From Pseudomonadales bacterium (GTDB lineage: Bacteria; Pseudomonadota; Gammaproteobacteria; Pseudomonadales; Pseudohongiellaceae): a stretch of 6,796 bases of DNA. Below are positions 6,050-6,796 of this stretch, in pieces. The stretch is taken from contig JAITMI010000260.1 of NCBI GenBank assembly GCA_031277435.1, positions 1-6,796 on the forward strand, in the 5' to 3' direction. The notes beneath the pieces were generated by a model that saw only the letters and a program-made list of their open reading frames with translations, ran no database searches and was not told the origin of the DNA. Position 1 is the stretch's first letter; every line of letters starts with the position of its first letter. The translations under genes and the position numbers were made by a program.

Positions 6050-6709
6050 TTATTGTTTGTTCAGCTTGGCTTTGAGCGCGGCCAGTTCCTGGTCGATTTT
6101 GCCTTCCTTTTCCAGCGCGGCGAATTCGGCGGCGATGCCGTGGGCGCCGATTTGTTGCGCTTCGATTTCGCTTTCCAGCACGTCAATCTTGCGTTCGTAG
6201 TGTTCAAAGCGGTTGATGGCTTCGTCGATTTTATGGCTGTAGAGTTGCGTGGAGACCACGCGGCGCGATTGCGTGGTCTTGTGGCGCATCAGCAGGGCTT
6301 TTTGCCGCGCGCGGGCGTCGTTGAGTTTGCCTTGTAGCTGTTCGATTTCGTGCGTGAGTTTGTCGAGCGCTTCGTCCAGTTTTTCCATGTCGTTTTTGAC
6401 CACGCTGACAACATCGTTGACGGCGGATTTTTCGAGCAGCGCGGCCTTGGCTAAATCCTCACGGCCCTTGCTCAACGCCAGTTCGGCTTTTTGCTGCCAA
6501 TCGTCCATCTGCCGCGCCAGTTTTTCATTGCGCCTCGTCAATTCTTTTTTGTCGGCGAGGATGCGGGCGGTGGAGCTGCGCACTTCCACCAGCGTTTCTT
6601 CCATTTCCTGAATCACCATGCGGATCATTTTTTCCGGGTCTTCGGCTTTGTCGAGCAGGGCGCTGATGTTGGCGTTGATGATGTCGGACAGGCGGGTAAA
6701 AATGTTCAT
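6050..6709 (-). CDS. pspA: Phage shock protein A, membrane-stress effector (219 aa)
   Basis: PspA is a peripheral inner-membrane protein of the PspA/IM30 (ESCRT-III-like) family. Unstressed, it binds and blocks the activator PspF; under stress it moves to the membrane and assembles into protective scaffolds. The sequence is almost wholly helical: an N-terminal amphipathic helix (MNIFTRLSDIINANISALLD), the family signature DPEKMIRMVIQEMEETLVEV (24-43), and long heptad-rich coiled coils covering about 25-145 and 160-219. Length matches the E. coli protein (222). The start at 6709 has AGAGGA upstream and the expected first residues. It is the first gene of the operon. No pspF is visible; in enterics it lies divergently upstream, which would be beyond the right end of the window. 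Confidence 0.96.
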   Translation of the reverse strand: MNIFTRLSDIINANISALLDKAEDPEKMIRMVIQEMEETLVEVRSSTARILADKKELTRRNEKLARQMDDWQQKAELALSKGREDLAKAALLEKSAVNDVVSVVKNDMEKLDEALDKLTHEIEQLQGKLNDARARQKALLMRHKTTQSRRVVSTQLYSHKIDEAINRFEHYERKIDVLESEIEAQQIGAHGIAAEFAALEKEGKIDQELAALKAKLNKQ

Positions 6710-6717
6710 CGTTATGT

Positions 6718-6723
6718 TCCTCT
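6718..6723 (-). promoter_or_regulatory. Ribosome binding site of pspA
   Basis: On the minus strand this reads AGAGGA, eight bases before the ATG at 6709. It sits between the gene and the repeat at 6744-6796. Confidence 0.7.
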
Positions 6724-6743
6724 AAAGTTCTGGTTAGGGGTCC

Positions 6744-6796
6744 GCGCTGGCGGTAGCCGTGGCGAGACACGCCGCAAGTACGTCCCTGTAGGCTCC
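6744..6796 (-). repeat. Right copy of the 53-bp dispersed inverted repeat
   Basis: Read on the minus strand it begins GGAGCCTACAGGGA and ends ACCGCCAGCGC, matching the copy at 9-61 at 50 of 53 positions; both copies point inward. The window ends exactly at its outer edge. It lies 34 bases upstream of pspA. I found no clear sigma-54 -24/-12 element (TGGCAC-N5-TTGC type) in the 87 bases upstream of pspA, so the psp promoter is either further out or non-standard. Confidence 0.85.

Noticed and set aside
9..6796. Composite transposon or insertion element bounded by the terminal inverted repeats
   Set aside because: There is no transposase or recombinase, the content is core-like (psp operon), and the position exactly at the sequence ends is better explained by an assembly break at a dispersed repeat.

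Overview
The window is 6,796 bases of roughly 60% GC DNA (estimated by eye) holding eight complete protein genes and almost no non-coding space. A pspA-pspB-pspC operon and a DUF2333 gene of the type I know from Pseudomonas relatives point to a gammaproteobacterium. I cannot name the genus. Nothing looks like a phage or plasmid, and I see no tRNA, rRNA, CRISPR array or transposase.

Left half (about 89-4007): a catabolic-looking module. A metal-dependent decarboxylase of the amidohydrolase superfamily (minus strand) is transcribed divergently from three plus-strand genes: an NAD-type aldehyde dehydrogenase, a YghX-like dienelactone hydrolase carrying a twin-arginine export signal, and a small YciI-family protein. 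The decarboxylase has the residue spacing of 5-carboxyvanillate decarboxylase (LigW). Decarboxylase, semialdehyde dehydrogenase, lactone hydrolase and YciI proteins all recur in aromatic-acid breakdown, so that is the best guess for the module. The actual substrate cannot be read from the sequence. The 137-base divergent region contains two interlocked inverted repeats that could be operator sites.

Right half (about 4042-6709, all minus strand): an envelope-stress operon in the order pspA, pspB, pspC, DUF2333. PspA is the membrane-binding coiled-coil effector; PspB and PspC are its inner-membrane partners. PspC is unusual in having two PspC domains in tandem. DUF2333, a single-pass membrane protein of unknown function, follows pspC by 54 bases and so is a candidate extra member of the Psp response. 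The two halves converge, with 34 bases between the stop codons at 4007 and 4042.

Both ends of the window carry the same 53-base sequence (50 of 53 identical) in inverted orientation, at 9-61 and 6744-6796. The simplest reading is that this is a dispersed genomic repeat at which the assembly broke, so the window is probably a whole contig. The right-hand copy lies 34 bases upstream of pspA, where psp promoter sequence would be expected.
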